Shown one piece after another: positions 7,021 through 15,892 of a stretch of 64,000 nucleotides of DNA. This stretch comes from Planctomycetota bacterium (GTDB lineage Bacteria; Planctomycetota; B15-G4): contig JAQWOM010000037.1 in the NCBI GenBank assembly GCA_029245865.1, positions 29,655 through 93,654 of the forward strand, written 5' to 3'. The stretch's first letter is position 1. Each line of letters begins with the position of its first letter. A program made the translations under genes and the position numbers. The notes beneath the pieces were generated by a model. The model made no database searches. It was not told the DNA's origin and saw only the letters and a program-made list of their open reading frames with translations.

Positions 7021-10000
7021 TTGGGACAGTTCTTCATTCGACGTCCCGTTTTCGCGATGGTCATCTCTCTGGTGATCTTGCTGGCAGGCAGCCTCTCCAT
7101 CCAATCGCTGCCCATCACGCTCTATCCGCAGATCACTCCGCCCACTGTCGAAGTTGAGGTCAACTACCCAGGGGCCAACGCCGAGACGGTCGAACAGTCC
7201 ATTGCCGCTCCCATCGAAACCGAAGTCAACGGCGCCGAGAACCTGATCTATTTCTCGTCGAAGAGTTCAAGCGACGGGCGATACGTACTTCAGTGCACTT
7301 TTGAAGTCGGCACGGACCTCGACCTGGCAAACGTGGACATCAACAACCGCGTGAACAAGGCCTCTTCCAAGCTGCCGGCAGAGGCCATTGCCGCAGGTAT
7401 TTCGGTACGGAAGAAGTCGCCCGACATGCTCATGGCGATTGCTGTCTATTCGCCAAACGGCGCCTATGACGAGACCTTTCTTTCTAACTACACGTCTTTG
7501 AATCTCGTGGACTCCATCGCCCGAACACCGGGCGTTGGCAGCACGATGATTGTGGGCCAGCGCGACTACTCCATGCGCCTCTGGCTGCGCCCCGACAAAC
7601 TCACCAAGTTGGGATTGACGGCTGCGGATGTCGCAAACGCCATCCGAGAGCAAAACGTCCTGCTTCCTGTAGGCGCCGTTGGCCAACCTCCCGCGGAAGC
7701 GGGCGTCGAATTCCAATATGCGGTCAACACCAAGAGCCGGCTCACCGAGGTCTCCGAGTTTGAGGACATCATTCTTCGAACGCTCTCCGACGGGTCGATT
7801 CTTCGCGTAAAAGACGTCGCCCGAACAGAGCTCGCCGCCAAGACCTACAGCTCGTTTGGACGCTACAACGGCTTGCCAGCCACCGTGCTGTTGGTCTATC
7901 AGCTGCCAGGTGCGAACGCGCTACAAACGGCCGAAGGCATTCGCAACCTTCTCAGCGACCTTGAGGAGCGCATGCCGCCTGGCCTCACCTACAAGATCGC
8001 ACTCGACAACACGATGTTTATCACGGCCTCCATCAATGAGGTCATGCAGACTTTTTTCGAAGCACTGCTCCTCGTGCTGATCGTGGTCTTCATCTTCCTG
8101 GGAAGCTTTCGGGCGACTCTCATCCCAATGTTGGCCATTCCGGTGTCCCTCGTGGGCACCTTTGCACTGTTCGGCATGCTGGGCTTCTCCATCAACATGC
8201 TCACGCTGTTCGGCATCATCCTGGCCATTGGCACGGTGGTGGATGACGCAATCGTTGTGGTGGAGTCCGTGGAGTCATACCTGGCAAAGGGATTGACGCC
8301 AACCGAGGCCACCATTCGCACAATGAAGGATGTCACGCAGGTGCTGATCGCATCTTCGCTGGTGTTGTGCGCAGTCTTCGTCCCCGTGGCCTTCATGGGG
8401 GGTATCACAGGGCAGCTTTACCGCCAGTTCGCACTGACGATCTCGGTCTCGATCATTCTCTCGACCATCGTGGCCATGTCGCTCACACCAGCACTCTGCC
8501 GGCTTCTGCTCAGACCGCGCAAACCCATGCGAGGCCCCCTCGGATGGCTCCTTGGCCTGTTCAATCGCGGGCTCGAAAAAACAACAAAGGGCTACGCGGT
8601 CCTCACCCGAGTGATGGTCAAGACACTCATTGGAGCCCTTGCCTTCCTGGCCGTCATGACAATCGGTTCTTGGAATCTTTTTGGCGCACTGCCGGCCGGC
8701 TTTGTGCCAGACGAAGATCAGGGTTATTTCTTTGCGACGCTGTCCTTGCCAGATGGCGCTTCGATGGAACGCACCGACAAACTCGCAAAGCGCACAGAGA
8801 GAGACCTTGCCGCGATTCCAGGCGTCGATCAGGTTGTGACCCTCGGTGGACTCAACCTGCTCACAGGAGCCTACACTTCGAACAACTCTTCTTTTGTAGT
8901 CTTGCTTTCAGACTGGTCTGAACGCACCACACCCGACCTACAAATCAACGGCGTCCTCAAGCAGGCACGCGCCACGCTCTTCTCTTACCCGGAAGCCATT
9001 GGGTTGGCTTTCTCACCTCCACCCATTCCCGGGCTTGGCTCGGCGGGCGGCTTCCAGTTCGAACTGCAAGACCGCAGCGGAGCAGTGACATTTGAAGAAC
9101 TCGCTCAAACCGGCGACAAACTTGTCGCGGCAGCACGACAGCAACCAGACTTGACCGGACTGTTCAGTGCTTTTCGCGCCAACGTCCCACAGATTGATTT
9201 CAAGCTAGATCGCTCGAAAGCCAAAACACTTGGCGTTCCCGTCAATGAAGTCTTCCAAGCCTTGCAAATCTACCTCGGTGGAATTCAGGTCAATGACTTC
9301 ACACTGTTCGGCCGGCCATTCAAGGTCATGCTGCAGGCCGAGCCAGAGTTCCGCATCGACCCCGACAACCTCAAAGAGATCTTTGTTCGAACTGACACTG
9401 GCGCCATGGTGCCGATCAGAACTCTGGCAACAATCGGCTCGACAACAGGGCCGGATCTCATCCAGCGATACAACATGTTCAGGACATCCGAGATCAGTGG
9501 CAGTGCCGCCCCTGGTTACAGTTCAGGACAAGCCATCGAAACCATGGAGACGGTGGCCAATGAAGTTCTGAGTGAAGAGTACGGCTACGAATGGACGGGC
9601 ACGGCCTATCAAGAGAAAAGAGCGGGCGGTGAGCAGGTGGTCATCTTTGCGCTCGGATTCCTCCTGGTCTTCTTGTTCCTCGCAGCAAACTACGAGAGCT
9701 GGGTGATTCCTCTTGCCGTCCTGCTCGGGCTTCCTGTCGCCGTCTTCGGGGCCCTCTTCGGAGCATGGATTCGTGACTACATCAATGATGTCTACATCCA
9801 GATCGGCCTGGTCCTGCTCATCGGGCTCGGTGCAAAGACCGCCATCCTCGTTGTGGAGTTCGCCAAGCAGCGACATGATGAGGGCGAAAACGTTTCAGAG
9901 GCTGTCATCGAAGCCGCTGCTTCACGCTTCCGCCCCATCCTCATGACAGCCTTCAGCTTTGTGCTTGGCGTCGTTCCTCTCGTCACGGCTGCAGGCGCTG

Positions 10001-10152
10001 CAGCAGGCTCCCGCCGCTCTCTCGGCACAGCCGTCTTCGGGGGCATGATCGCCGCGACTCTCATGACGCTCTTCGTCACGCCGTCGCTTTACCGCATCTT
10101 CCAAGGCTTCATGTCCCGCTTCTTCAAGAAGAAGGAAGAGGAGGCAGCATGA
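7021..10152 (+). CDS. RND multidrug efflux transporter, HAE1 type (AcrB/MexB-like)
   Basis: A 1043-residue proton-driven inner-membrane pump, the full length for the HAE1 family. The N-terminus FFIRRPVFAMVISLVILLAG forms TM1. Two large periplasmic loops each follow the first TM of a half, with twelve TM segments in total. The proton-relay pair Asp408-Asp409 lies in GTVVDDAIVVVE of TM4, matching AcrB numbering. The gene starts at TTG 7021, directly after the adaptor stop, with GGAAGGGCG as ribosome site. It overlaps the next gene by four bases (ATGA). HAE1 pumps export amphiphilic drugs, dyes and detergents; the actual substrates are unknown. Confidence 0.95.
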   Translation: MGQFFIRRPVFAMVISLVILLAGSLSIQSLPITLYPQITPPTVEVEVNYPGANAETVEQSIAAPIETEVNGAENLIYFSSKSSSDGRYVLQCTFEVGTDLDLANVDINNRVNKASSKLPAEAIAAGISVRKKSPDMLMAIAVYSPNGAYDETFLSNYTSLNLVDSIARTPGVGSTMIVGQRDYSMRLWLRPDKLTKLGLTAADVANAIREQNVLLPVGAVGQPPAEAGVEFQYAVNTKSRLTEVSEFEDIILRTLSDGSILRVKDVARTELAAKTYSSFGRYNGLPATVLLVYQLPGANALQTAEGIRNLLSDLEERMPPGLTYKIALDNTMFITASINEVMQTFFEALLLVLIVVFIFLGSFRATLIPMLAIPVSLVGTFALFGMLGFSINMLTLFGIILAIGTVVDDAIVVVESVESYLAKGLTPTEATIRTMKDVTQVLIASSLVLCAVFVPVAFMGGITGQLYRQFALTISVSIILSTIVAMSLTPALCRLLLRPRKPMRGPLGWLLGLFNRGLEKTTKGYAVLTRVMVKTLIGALAFLAVMTIGSWNLFGALPAGFVPDEDQGYFFATLSLPDGASMERTDKLAKRTERDLAAIPGVDQVVTLGGLNLLTGAYTSNNSSFVVLLSDWSERTTPDLQINGVLKQARATLFSYPEAIGLAFSPPPIPGLGSAGGFQFELQDRSGAVTFEELAQTGDKLVAAARQQPDLTGLFSAFRANVPQIDFKLDRSKAKTLGVPVNEVFQALQIYLGGIQVNDFTLFGRPFKVMLQAEPEFRIDPDNLKEIFVRTDTGAMVPIRTLATIGSTTGPDLIQRYNMFRTSEISGSAAPGYSSGQAIETMETVANEVLSEEYGYEWTGTAYQEKRAGGEQVVIFALGFLLVFLFLAANYESWVIPLAVLLGLPVAVFGALFGAWIRDYINDVYIQIGLVLLIGLGAKTAILVVEFAKQRHDEGENVSEAVIEAAASRFRPILMTAFSFVLGVVPLVTAAGAAAGSRRSLGTAVFGGMIAATLMTLFVTPSLYRIFQGFMSRFFKKKEEEAA

Positions 10153-11618
10153 ACAATCCGCTTCGAATCGCGTTGCTGGGCTCGGTGCTTTTGACCTCCT
10201 GCATGGTCGGACCCCGATTCGATCCACCTGTCCCGATTGAACCGGAGGCATTTCGAGGCGCGGAGAACACCGAAGAGTCTTTTGCCGACCTGGCCTGGTT
10301 CGAAGTGTTCAGGGACCCTTCACTGCAAGGCCTTATCCGAACAGCGCTCCGCAACAATTACGATGTACGCATCGCAGCCGAGAGAGTCATCGAGGCACGC
10401 GCCCGTTACACGGTCATCAACTCAGGCCGCTACCCCGACGTCGACGCGTTCGGCGTCCAGCAGTGGGACCGAGTTTCTCGCGACAGAGCCCCCGCGGGAG
10501 TCGACCGCAATTCGCAACTGACCTCGATCGGGCTCGGCCTCTCATGGGACCTCGATTTTTGGGGGCGGTACGCCAGTGCCTCCGATGCCGCAAGAGCCGA
10601 ACTCCTTGCCACAGAGTTTGCCCGCGCCGCGATCTTGCAGTCTCTTGTGGCGGACGTTGCCCTGGCTTATTTCCAATTGCTCGAGTTGGATTCGGAACTC
10701 GCGATTGCTCAAGGCACTCTCGGCTCGCGCAACAAGTCAGTAGAACTCGTTTCAGCGCGTCTCCGAGAAGGCCTCGCCAACAAGGTCGAGTTGCGCCAAG
10801 CGCAACAACTCGTTCTGATCGCAGCGTCGCTCGTCCCGATCCTCGAGCAGGCCATTGAACGGCAGGAAAACTTCATCCGGCTCTTGATCGGAGACTTGCC
10901 GGGACCGGTGCAGCGCAGCGAACTCGGCCAATACAAGGAGAACCTGATCGAGATCCCTGCGGGGCTCCCTTCTCAGGTCCTGGAACGCCGCCCCGACATC
11001 CAGGTCGCGGAACTCAAGCTGATTGCTGCAAATGCACGGATCGGCGAAGCAAAAGCTTTGCTCTATCCTTCCGTCAGCCTCACAGCCTCGGGAGGAGCGG
11101 CAAGCGAACAGCTGGGCGATCTGCTTCGCCCCGGCTCCGGCACCTGGAGCCTGGTCCCCTCGATCTCGCTCCCCATCTTCAACGCGGGTCGCCTGGAGGC
11201 CAACGTCGAGGTGACAGAATCGCTGCAACGGCAGGCAGCACTTCAATACTTGTCGACACTACAACGAGCTTTTCGCGAAGTCGCCGATGCGCTGATCGAC
11301 CACACAAAGTCTCACGAAGCGCGGCAACTGATTCAGATCACCGAGGAAACCTTGGCTGATCAGGTCCGGCTCTCCAGGATGCGCTACCGCGGAGGTGTCA
11401 CAGCTTATTTCGAGGTTCTCGACAGTGAGCGAGAGCACTTCGATTCCGAACTGGCGCTGGCCCAGGCCATCCGCGATGAATTGACCTCGACCGTTCGGCT
11501 CTACCGTGCACTCGGTGGAGGCTGGCAAGGCACCGCCGAGTTGGCCGCCGAGGGTGTGCAGGAGGTTCCGGTCCTCAATGAAACACCAGAGCCCGGCGAA
11601 GCACAGGCGGACGCCTGA
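10149..11618 (+). CDS. Outer-membrane efflux lipoprotein (OprM/NodT family)
   Basis: A 489-residue TolC-type channel with a lipobox LLTSC (Cys18). Two repeated outer-membrane-efflux-protein domains carry the long coiled-coil helices. The conserved WWxF-like region appears as LGLSWDLDFWGRYASASDAA near residue 120, and LERRPDIQVAELKLIAANARIGEAKA near 280 is the typical family signature. The start ATG overlaps the pump stop (ATGA). With the two preceding genes it completes a tripartite efflux system. The acidic, Glu/Pro-rich tail (EVPVLNETPEPGEAQADA) is an extension of the usual family. Confidence 0.93.
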   Translation: MNNPLRIALLGSVLLTSCMVGPRFDPPVPIEPEAFRGAENTEESFADLAWFEVFRDPSLQGLIRTALRNNYDVRIAAERVIEARARYTVINSGRYPDVDAFGVQQWDRVSRDRAPAGVDRNSQLTSIGLGLSWDLDFWGRYASASDAARAELLATEFARAAILQSLVADVALAYFQLLELDSELAIAQGTLGSRNKSVELVSARLREGLANKVELRQAQQLVLIAASLVPILEQAIERQENFIRLLIGDLPGPVQRSELGQYKENLIEIPAGLPSQVLERRPDIQVAELKLIAANARIGEAKALLYPSVSLTASGGAASEQLGDLLRPGSGTWSLVPSISLPIFNAGRLEANVEVTESLQRQAALQYLSTLQRAFREVADALIDHTKSHEARQLIQITEETLADQVRLSRMRYRGGVTAYFEVLDSEREHFDSELALAQAIRDELTSTVRLYRALGGGWQGTAELAAEGVQEVPVLNETPEPGEAQADA

Positions 11619-11644
11619 GTTCACGCACTGAGACTTCGAATCCG

Positions 11645-11669
11645 CCGGGGCCCCCAAAGGGAGCCCCGG
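11645..11669. terminator. Hairpin between convergent genes, candidate bidirectional terminator
   Basis: CCGGGGCCCCC (11645-11655) pairs with GGGAGCCCCGG (11659-11669) over an AAA loop, with one mismatch. It lies between the end of the efflux operon and the end of the DUF3332 genes, which converge here. There is no strong T tract, so termination may depend on stem strength or Rho. Confidence 0.55.
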
Positions 11670-11684
11670 GGACTCCTTACAGCA

Positions 11685-12044
11685 CTACTCGGTCGCGTCG
11701 CCGGTCTTGGCTGTCTCAGCCTCAGCCTCGCCCGCGGCCTCGGCCCGGGCGTCATCGGCGTCATCGAGCGCCTTGATCCGCGCCGGACTCACCGGATCGA
11801 TGGGGTTCGTTCCGCCCCAGAACTCGATCGAGTTGAAGATGAGCATGTCGCTGATCGCGGCCAACGGATAGACGTAAATAAATCGGAACACGACAAACAC
11901 GCCTTCTCCGAGCCACCGATTTTCAATCTCACGGTTCCAGGTGTGCAGGCGTTTGGTCGCATTGAAAGGCCCGACACAACTCGTGAAACAGAGACCAACG
12001 AGCAAGGCGGACAAGATCACGCGTTTCATGTTGAAGATCTTCAT
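11685..12044 (-). CDS. DUF3332-family lipoprotein, copy 1
   Basis: A 119-residue small exported protein. The signal sequence ends in a lipobox-like LCFTSC (Cys near 23). The core ATKRLHTWNREIENRWLGEG, followed by a hydrophobic segment (VFVVFRFIYVYPLAAISDMLIF) and NSIEFWGGTNPI, matches the DUF3332 pattern known from proteobacteria. Function is unknown. The tail (residues 95-119) is Ala/Glu-rich and acidic. AAGGAG six bases before ATG 12044 fixes the start. It lies 13 bp downstream of its paralogue, so the two are probably one transcript. Confidence 0.8.
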   Translation of the reverse strand: MKIFNMKRVILSALLVGLCFTSCVGPFNATKRLHTWNREIENRWLGEGVFVVFRFIYVYPLAAISDMLIFNSIEFWGGTNPIDPVSPARIKALDDADDARAEAAGEAEAETAKTGDATE

Positions 12045-12057
12045 CGTGGACTCCTTT

Positions 12058-12336
12058 CTAGAACTGTGGGCCGTTGTTGCGAGTCGGACGCGGAATGGGA
12101 TTTGTGCCCGTCCACCACTGAATCGAGTTGAAGATCACCATGTCACCGAATCCGGCCAAGACGTATCCGGGCAAGATCAAAATGAACACGCCCTCCTTGG
12201 ACCACTTGTTTTCGAAAGACATGTTCCACTTGGCCAGTTGCCCGACAGTGTTGTTGGGCCCGATGCATCCAGGGGCCAGAAAAAGAAACGCGGCCATGGC
12301 CAGAACGGCCAGGGGCCTGGATCGTCTGCTGCTCAT
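12058..12336 (-). CDS. DUF3332-family lipoprotein, copy 2
   Basis: A 92-residue paralogue of the preceding protein, sharing the order lipobox (APGC), xxWNxxxENKWxxEGVF, hydrophobic stretch, and DMVIFNSIQWWTGTNPI. It lacks the acidic tail of copy 1. ATG 12336 is chosen because CGGAG stands seven bases upstream and the signal peptide begins there; the longer frame is non-coding upstream. The pair looks like a tandem duplication that has diverged considerably. The kinase gene ends 104 bp upstream on the same strand. Function is unknown. Confidence 0.8.
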   Translation of the reverse strand: MSSRRSRPLAVLAMAAFLFLAPGCIGPNNTVGQLAKWNMSFENKWSKEGVFILILPGYVLAGFGDMVIFNSIQWWTGTNPIPRPTRNNGPQF

Positions 12337-12440
12337 GAATGATCTCCGATCATCGTGCGCAAAGAAATTTAAGAACCATCCCGAGAAAGTCGGGGCGCAG
12401 AGTATAGAGCAACCAAAGCCCTCTGCGACAGAGGGCCTAC

Positions 12441-14852
12441 TCAGAGCGTCGTGGACTGCCGAACGATCTTTGCCGGATGAGGCAATTCGCTCTCTCTCTC
12501 TTGCCACCACCGCCTGCCATCCGCTGAACTCCAGGGACTCAAATCGAGGGAGTCGAGCGTGGCCAGGATTTCGTGGACCGACTGAGGGCGCTCCGTTCGA
12601 TCTTTGGCCAGGCAACGCCTCACCAGGGCCTCGAGTTCAGGATTCACCTCGGTGGACATGCTGATTCGCAATGGAGGAGGATCCTCGGTAGCCACCTTGC
12701 TCCAGATTTCCATCAGGCTCTTGCCAGAGAACGGTTCGCGAGCTGCTAGCAGAGAGTAGGCCACGCACCCCACGGCCCAGATGTCTGCTCGTGCGTCCAC
12801 ATCCATCGGCGAATCAAACCGTTCAGGCGCCATGTACAGCGGAGACCCGGTCACTTCCTCGACGTGCGTAACCTGCATATCTTTCGGCGCATCGAGATCC
12901 TTCACGAGCCCGAAATCCAACACCTTCACCACGTCGTACAGGCCGCCACGCTCGCAGAGCAAGATATTCATCGGCTTGATGTCACGATGAATGATGTCCA
13001 GATCATGGGCTTCGGCGAGAGACTCGCAGACCTGGCGAATGATGTGGACGACGCGTCGCTGGTCTTGCCCTCGATACTTTTCCACCAACTGGTACAGGGT
13101 CAGACCCGGCAAGTATTCCATCGCGTAATAAAATTCGCCGGACGTCGTCTTGCCGAAATCATAGATCTGAACCGTATGAGGATTCGTGAGTTGTGAGGTG
13201 ACCTGAACCTCTTGCTGGAACCGTTGTTCAGATTCGGGCGTGATGCGGTCCTTACGGAGAACCTTGATGGCCGCCGGGCGAGCAAACATTTTGTGGTTCG
13301 CGAGAAAAACGGTCCCCACACCTCCCTCACCCAGCACTCGCACAATTCGGTAGTCGCCATACTGACGCGCCAGGTCGATGTCGGCCTGCAGACTGAGATT
13401 CTTGGCGGCGAAGACGAGCAGCCCGATCACCAGGGTGATCACGCCCCAGAAAAGCACTCGCAACGACGTGACCAGTGCCGACATCGCGGCATATCCCTCG
13501 GCCTTGTCGATCTCTGTCGCAACGCCAAAGCCATACTCATCAAGCCAGGTCCAGGCCCCCGCGACCTCGACACCCCGGCAGTCGCGATAACCGCTGACGT
13601 CAAATCCAGATCGTTTTTCGTCAATCGCGGCGGCCGCCATATGCGTGCGAGGCCGGTCTTTGATTGCGAGGTCCGACGTGCCGCCTTGCGTCAAATCGAC
13701 TCCGGGATCGCGCAACTGAACCTGCAAGACAGCAGACGTCTCTTCAGGTTTGAGCAGTCCCAGTTCTTTCAGTTGGTCGAGAAAGACACTTTCGGAGAGC
13801 ATGACGCCATTCGCATCGAAAGCATAAGTCTCTCCCGTCTCACCGATGCGACCTGCCTCGAGAATCGCTTCGTATTCCTCTGAAGGTTCGATAAGAAATG
13901 CGAGCAACGCAACGGCCTTGCCCCCATCATCGAACACGGGTGTTGCGACAAGCATCGTGGGTGTTGTGACTTGAGGCGCCAAGCTGCGAACCATGGCTCC
14001 ATGCTCGAAGGGCGGCAACGCAACCGTTTCTCCGGAGAGCACCCGAGTAAGAACGGTTTCACCGAAGTCGGACATCATCTCACCCAGATTTTGGTCTGAC
14101 TCGTCGAACGGCGAATAACCGGCAACAAGGCGGCCACCTGCACTCACAACTCCAAAACCGTCGAAGCGGCGGTGCGTCAGCAACGGCCCCGCTCCATGGG
14201 CAGGCTGCTCATCACCCATCAGAGAGTGCACAGAGGCCGTGTCGCGAACCGCATCCGCCAATGTCGAGAAGAGAACCGCTTGGTCGCTCGAACTCTTGAG
14301 AGCCTCTACGGAGCCCCCCGACTTATCGCCAAGCTGCGCAAGCGCGACAATCGCTGTCCTCACCGCCGAGTCCTTGGCCCACATCTGGGCGTCTGTCTCC
14401 ACAGCCGCGAGCCACTGCCGCAAAGCCATCACATCGGCATCGAGCACGGTCTGCAACTGATCCGCCAGCAATTCATCGAGTGATGTGTGCACTCGTTCAT
14501 AAGTCCAGACATCAAAGGCGATGAGTAATAAAAGGAGCAGCGCCCCGAGCGAGAGCTTTCCCTTCATCCTCCCAGAGGCTTTCCGCATAGCAGAAAAACG
14601 GCTCGTAGCGGTTGGCATATGAGCGGCCGCACGCCGGAAGTACGAGAGTCGAGACTTCTCTTCTGGCGTCGCCTCCGAGGGAGGCATCATCAACGTCTGA
14701 TCTTTGTGATGCGCAAGAAGAGACTCGACATCGCGCCGGAGTGCTTCATCGCCGGCACAGGCCTGCCTCAGATATTCTTGGCAATCTTCGTGGTCCAGGT
14801 AGCGCGCTCTTTGAAAGAGCTCCTTGACCCGCTGATATTGTTTTTCAGTCAT
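12441..14852 (-). CDS. Transmembrane Ser/Thr protein kinase with extracytoplasmic Cache-like sensor
   Basis: An 803-residue protein in the order: cytoplasmic N-terminus (1-98) beginning MTEKQYQRVKELF, a stretch typical of kinases paired with ECF sigma factors; TM1 (about 100-114); an extracytoplasmic region of some 370 residues resembling a double Cache sensor (residues around 230-330 contain the strand-rich core and FDANGVMLSE); TM2 (about 490-508); then the kinase domain. Kinase motifs: glycine loop GEGGVGTVF, AIKVLRK with the catalytic Lys, HRDIKPMNILL, DFGLVK and SPLYMAPERF, so it should be active. The sensor between two membrane segments with the kinase at the C-terminus reverses the common PknB layout. 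ATG 14852 overlaps the sigma gene by 8 bp, indicating coupled translation. Confidence 0.9.
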   Translation of the reverse strand: MTEKQYQRVKELFQRARYLDHEDCQEYLRQACAGDEALRRDVESLLAHHKDQTLMMPPSEATPEEKSRLSYFRRAAAHMPTATSRFSAMRKASGRMKGKLSLGALLLLLLIAFDVWTYERVHTSLDELLADQLQTVLDADVMALRQWLAAVETDAQMWAKDSAVRTAIVALAQLGDKSGGSVEALKSSSDQAVLFSTLADAVRDTASVHSLMGDEQPAHGAGPLLTHRRFDGFGVVSAGGRLVAGYSPFDESDQNLGEMMSDFGETVLTRVLSGETVALPPFEHGAMVRSLAPQVTTPTMLVATPVFDDGGKAVALLAFLIEPSEEYEAILEAGRIGETGETYAFDANGVMLSESVFLDQLKELGLLKPEETSAVLQVQLRDPGVDLTQGGTSDLAIKDRPRTHMAAAAIDEKRSGFDVSGYRDCRGVEVAGAWTWLDEYGFGVATEIDKAEGYAAMSALVTSLRVLFWGVITLVIGLLVFAAKNLSLQADIDLARQYGDYRIVRVLGEGGVGTVFLANHKMFARPAAIKVLRKDRITPESEQRFQQEVQVTSQLTNPHTVQIYDFGKTTSGEFYYAMEYLPGLTLYQLVEKYRGQDQRRVVHIIRQVCESLAEAHDLDIIHRDIKPMNILLCERGGLYDVVKVLDFGLVKDLDAPKDMQVTHVEEVTGSPLYMAPERFDSPMDVDARADIWAVGCVAYSLLAAREPFSGKSLMEIWSKVATEDPPPLRISMSTEVNPELEALVRRCLAKDRTERPQSVHEILATLDSLDLSPWSSADGRRWWQERESELPHPAKIVRQSTTL

Positions 14853-15423
14853 CAGCCTCGCCGGCATCGAGCTCTCGACGCAACCAAGCACGAACCATCG
14901 TCCAGTCGTTTTCCACGGTGCGAGTCGAGACGTCGAGCACTTCGGCTACCTCTCGCACAGTCAGCCCACCAAAAAATCGGAGCTCGACGATGCGAGCTTG
15001 CCGCTCATCGATCTCTTGCAGTTTTTCCAATGCCTCGTTAAGCGCAAGGACATCTTCGTCGCGCTCAGGAGAAATGGCGATGTCTGACTGCAAGGCAACC
15101 CGCACACGATTTCCACCGCGCTTGCTCGCCTTTTTGGCCCGTGCATGGTCGACCAAAATGCGCCGCATGGTTTGAGCTGCAACGGCAACAAAGTGCGCAC
15201 GCCCTTTCCACTCCACCCGAGTTTGATCCACAAGGCGCATAAAGGCCTCGTGAACCATGGCCGTCGGCTGAAGGGTATGAGCCATCCCTTCGCGCCGCAG
15301 GAACGCCGCCGCCATCCCTCTGAGCTCGGTGTACACAAGCGGGACGAGTTCCTCAGCAGCCAAGGCGTCCCCCCCCTCTAGCTCCTCCACAAGTTGCGTC
15401 ACCTGCTTGTCGCTCAAACCCAT
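14845..15423 (-). CDS. ECF-type RNA polymerase sigma factor (TIGR02999-like)
   Basis: A 192-residue sigma-70-family factor. Region 2 spans about residues 20-90 (LVYTELRGMAAAFLRRE, HTLQPTAMVHEAFMRLV, RAHFVAVAAQTMRRILVDHA). Region 4 lies at about 130-185, with the helix-turn-helix LTVREVAEVLDVSTRTVENDW. The phrases match the ECF group found in Planctomycetota and Acidobacteriota next to Ser/Thr kinases. No anti-sigma gene is present; the overlapping kinase is the probable partner, possibly by phosphorylating the factor, as proposed for such pairs. ATG 15423 has GGGAGG directly upstream and gives the normal family length; the longer frame does not. Confidence 0.93.
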   Translation of the reverse strand: MGLSDKQVTQLVEELEGGDALAAEELVPLVYTELRGMAAAFLRREGMAHTLQPTAMVHEAFMRLVDQTRVEWKGRAHFVAVAAQTMRRILVDHARAKKASKRGGNRVRVALQSDIAISPERDEDVLALNEALEKLQEIDERQARIVELRFFGGLTVREVAEVLDVSTRTVENDWTMVRAWLRRELDAGEADD

Positions 15424-15892
15424 GACCTCCCGGATTAAGAAAATATCGTAGCCGAGGAGGGCACTGTGGCCGCATTTCGACCTTTCTTCGGCCAAGAGCC
15501 ATTTTTTATTGCGGCTTTTCAGGCCGGTTGACGCGTGAGTCAGTGAGGCCGGATGACCCGCACAGACCGCCGAGATCCTCATCCGCTCTCGGCGGGGGGC
15601 CATTCGAATCACCTCACTCTCTCTCCTTGTCTCAAAATGCTGCCGTGGGAGCTGGTTCCGTCCCCTGGACCTCTCCCAGGCCATGCCAACGGCAGCTTCT
15701 TAGGGGGGTGTCGGCTTCCCCAAGCCGGCACCCCCCGCTTAATTGGGCGCGTGCGACAGAGCATGCAAACGGCCAGAGAGCCCATCAAAACGTCACCGGG
15801 AACTGCAGCGAAAAGTCTTCAAAAGAGTTGCGGGTCTGCCCCTCGGATCACGCGTAAGTGAGTGAACCCCACTCAATCCGGGAGCTCGTCCG
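15424..15892. other. Intergenic region with strong hairpin
   Basis: A 469 bp stretch without a convincing gene; the short frames in it have no family likeness. It must hold the sigma-factor promoter (minus strand) and the promoter of the gene at 15893. The only striking structure is the inverted repeat listed at 15703-15736. Confidence 0.6.
15703..15736. repeat. 15-bp inverted repeat (hairpin) of unknown role
   Basis: GGGGGGTGTCGGCTT (15703-15717) faces AAGCCGGCACCCCCC (15722-15736) across a CCCC loop, with one G-T wobble. No T tract follows on either strand. Neighbouring genes diverge from this region, so a classical terminator is not expected. It could be a structured leader, a small RNA part or a protein site. 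Confidence 0.6.

Noticed and set aside
6201-7118. Minus-strand frame of 305 codons
   Set aside because: It is a shadow of the RND adaptor gene in a GC-rich sequence.
15528-15861. Short plus-strand frames in the sigma-factor upstream region
   Set aside because: Two overlapping frames with Pro/Ser/Arg-rich composition and no ribosome site; they cross the 15-bp hairpin.
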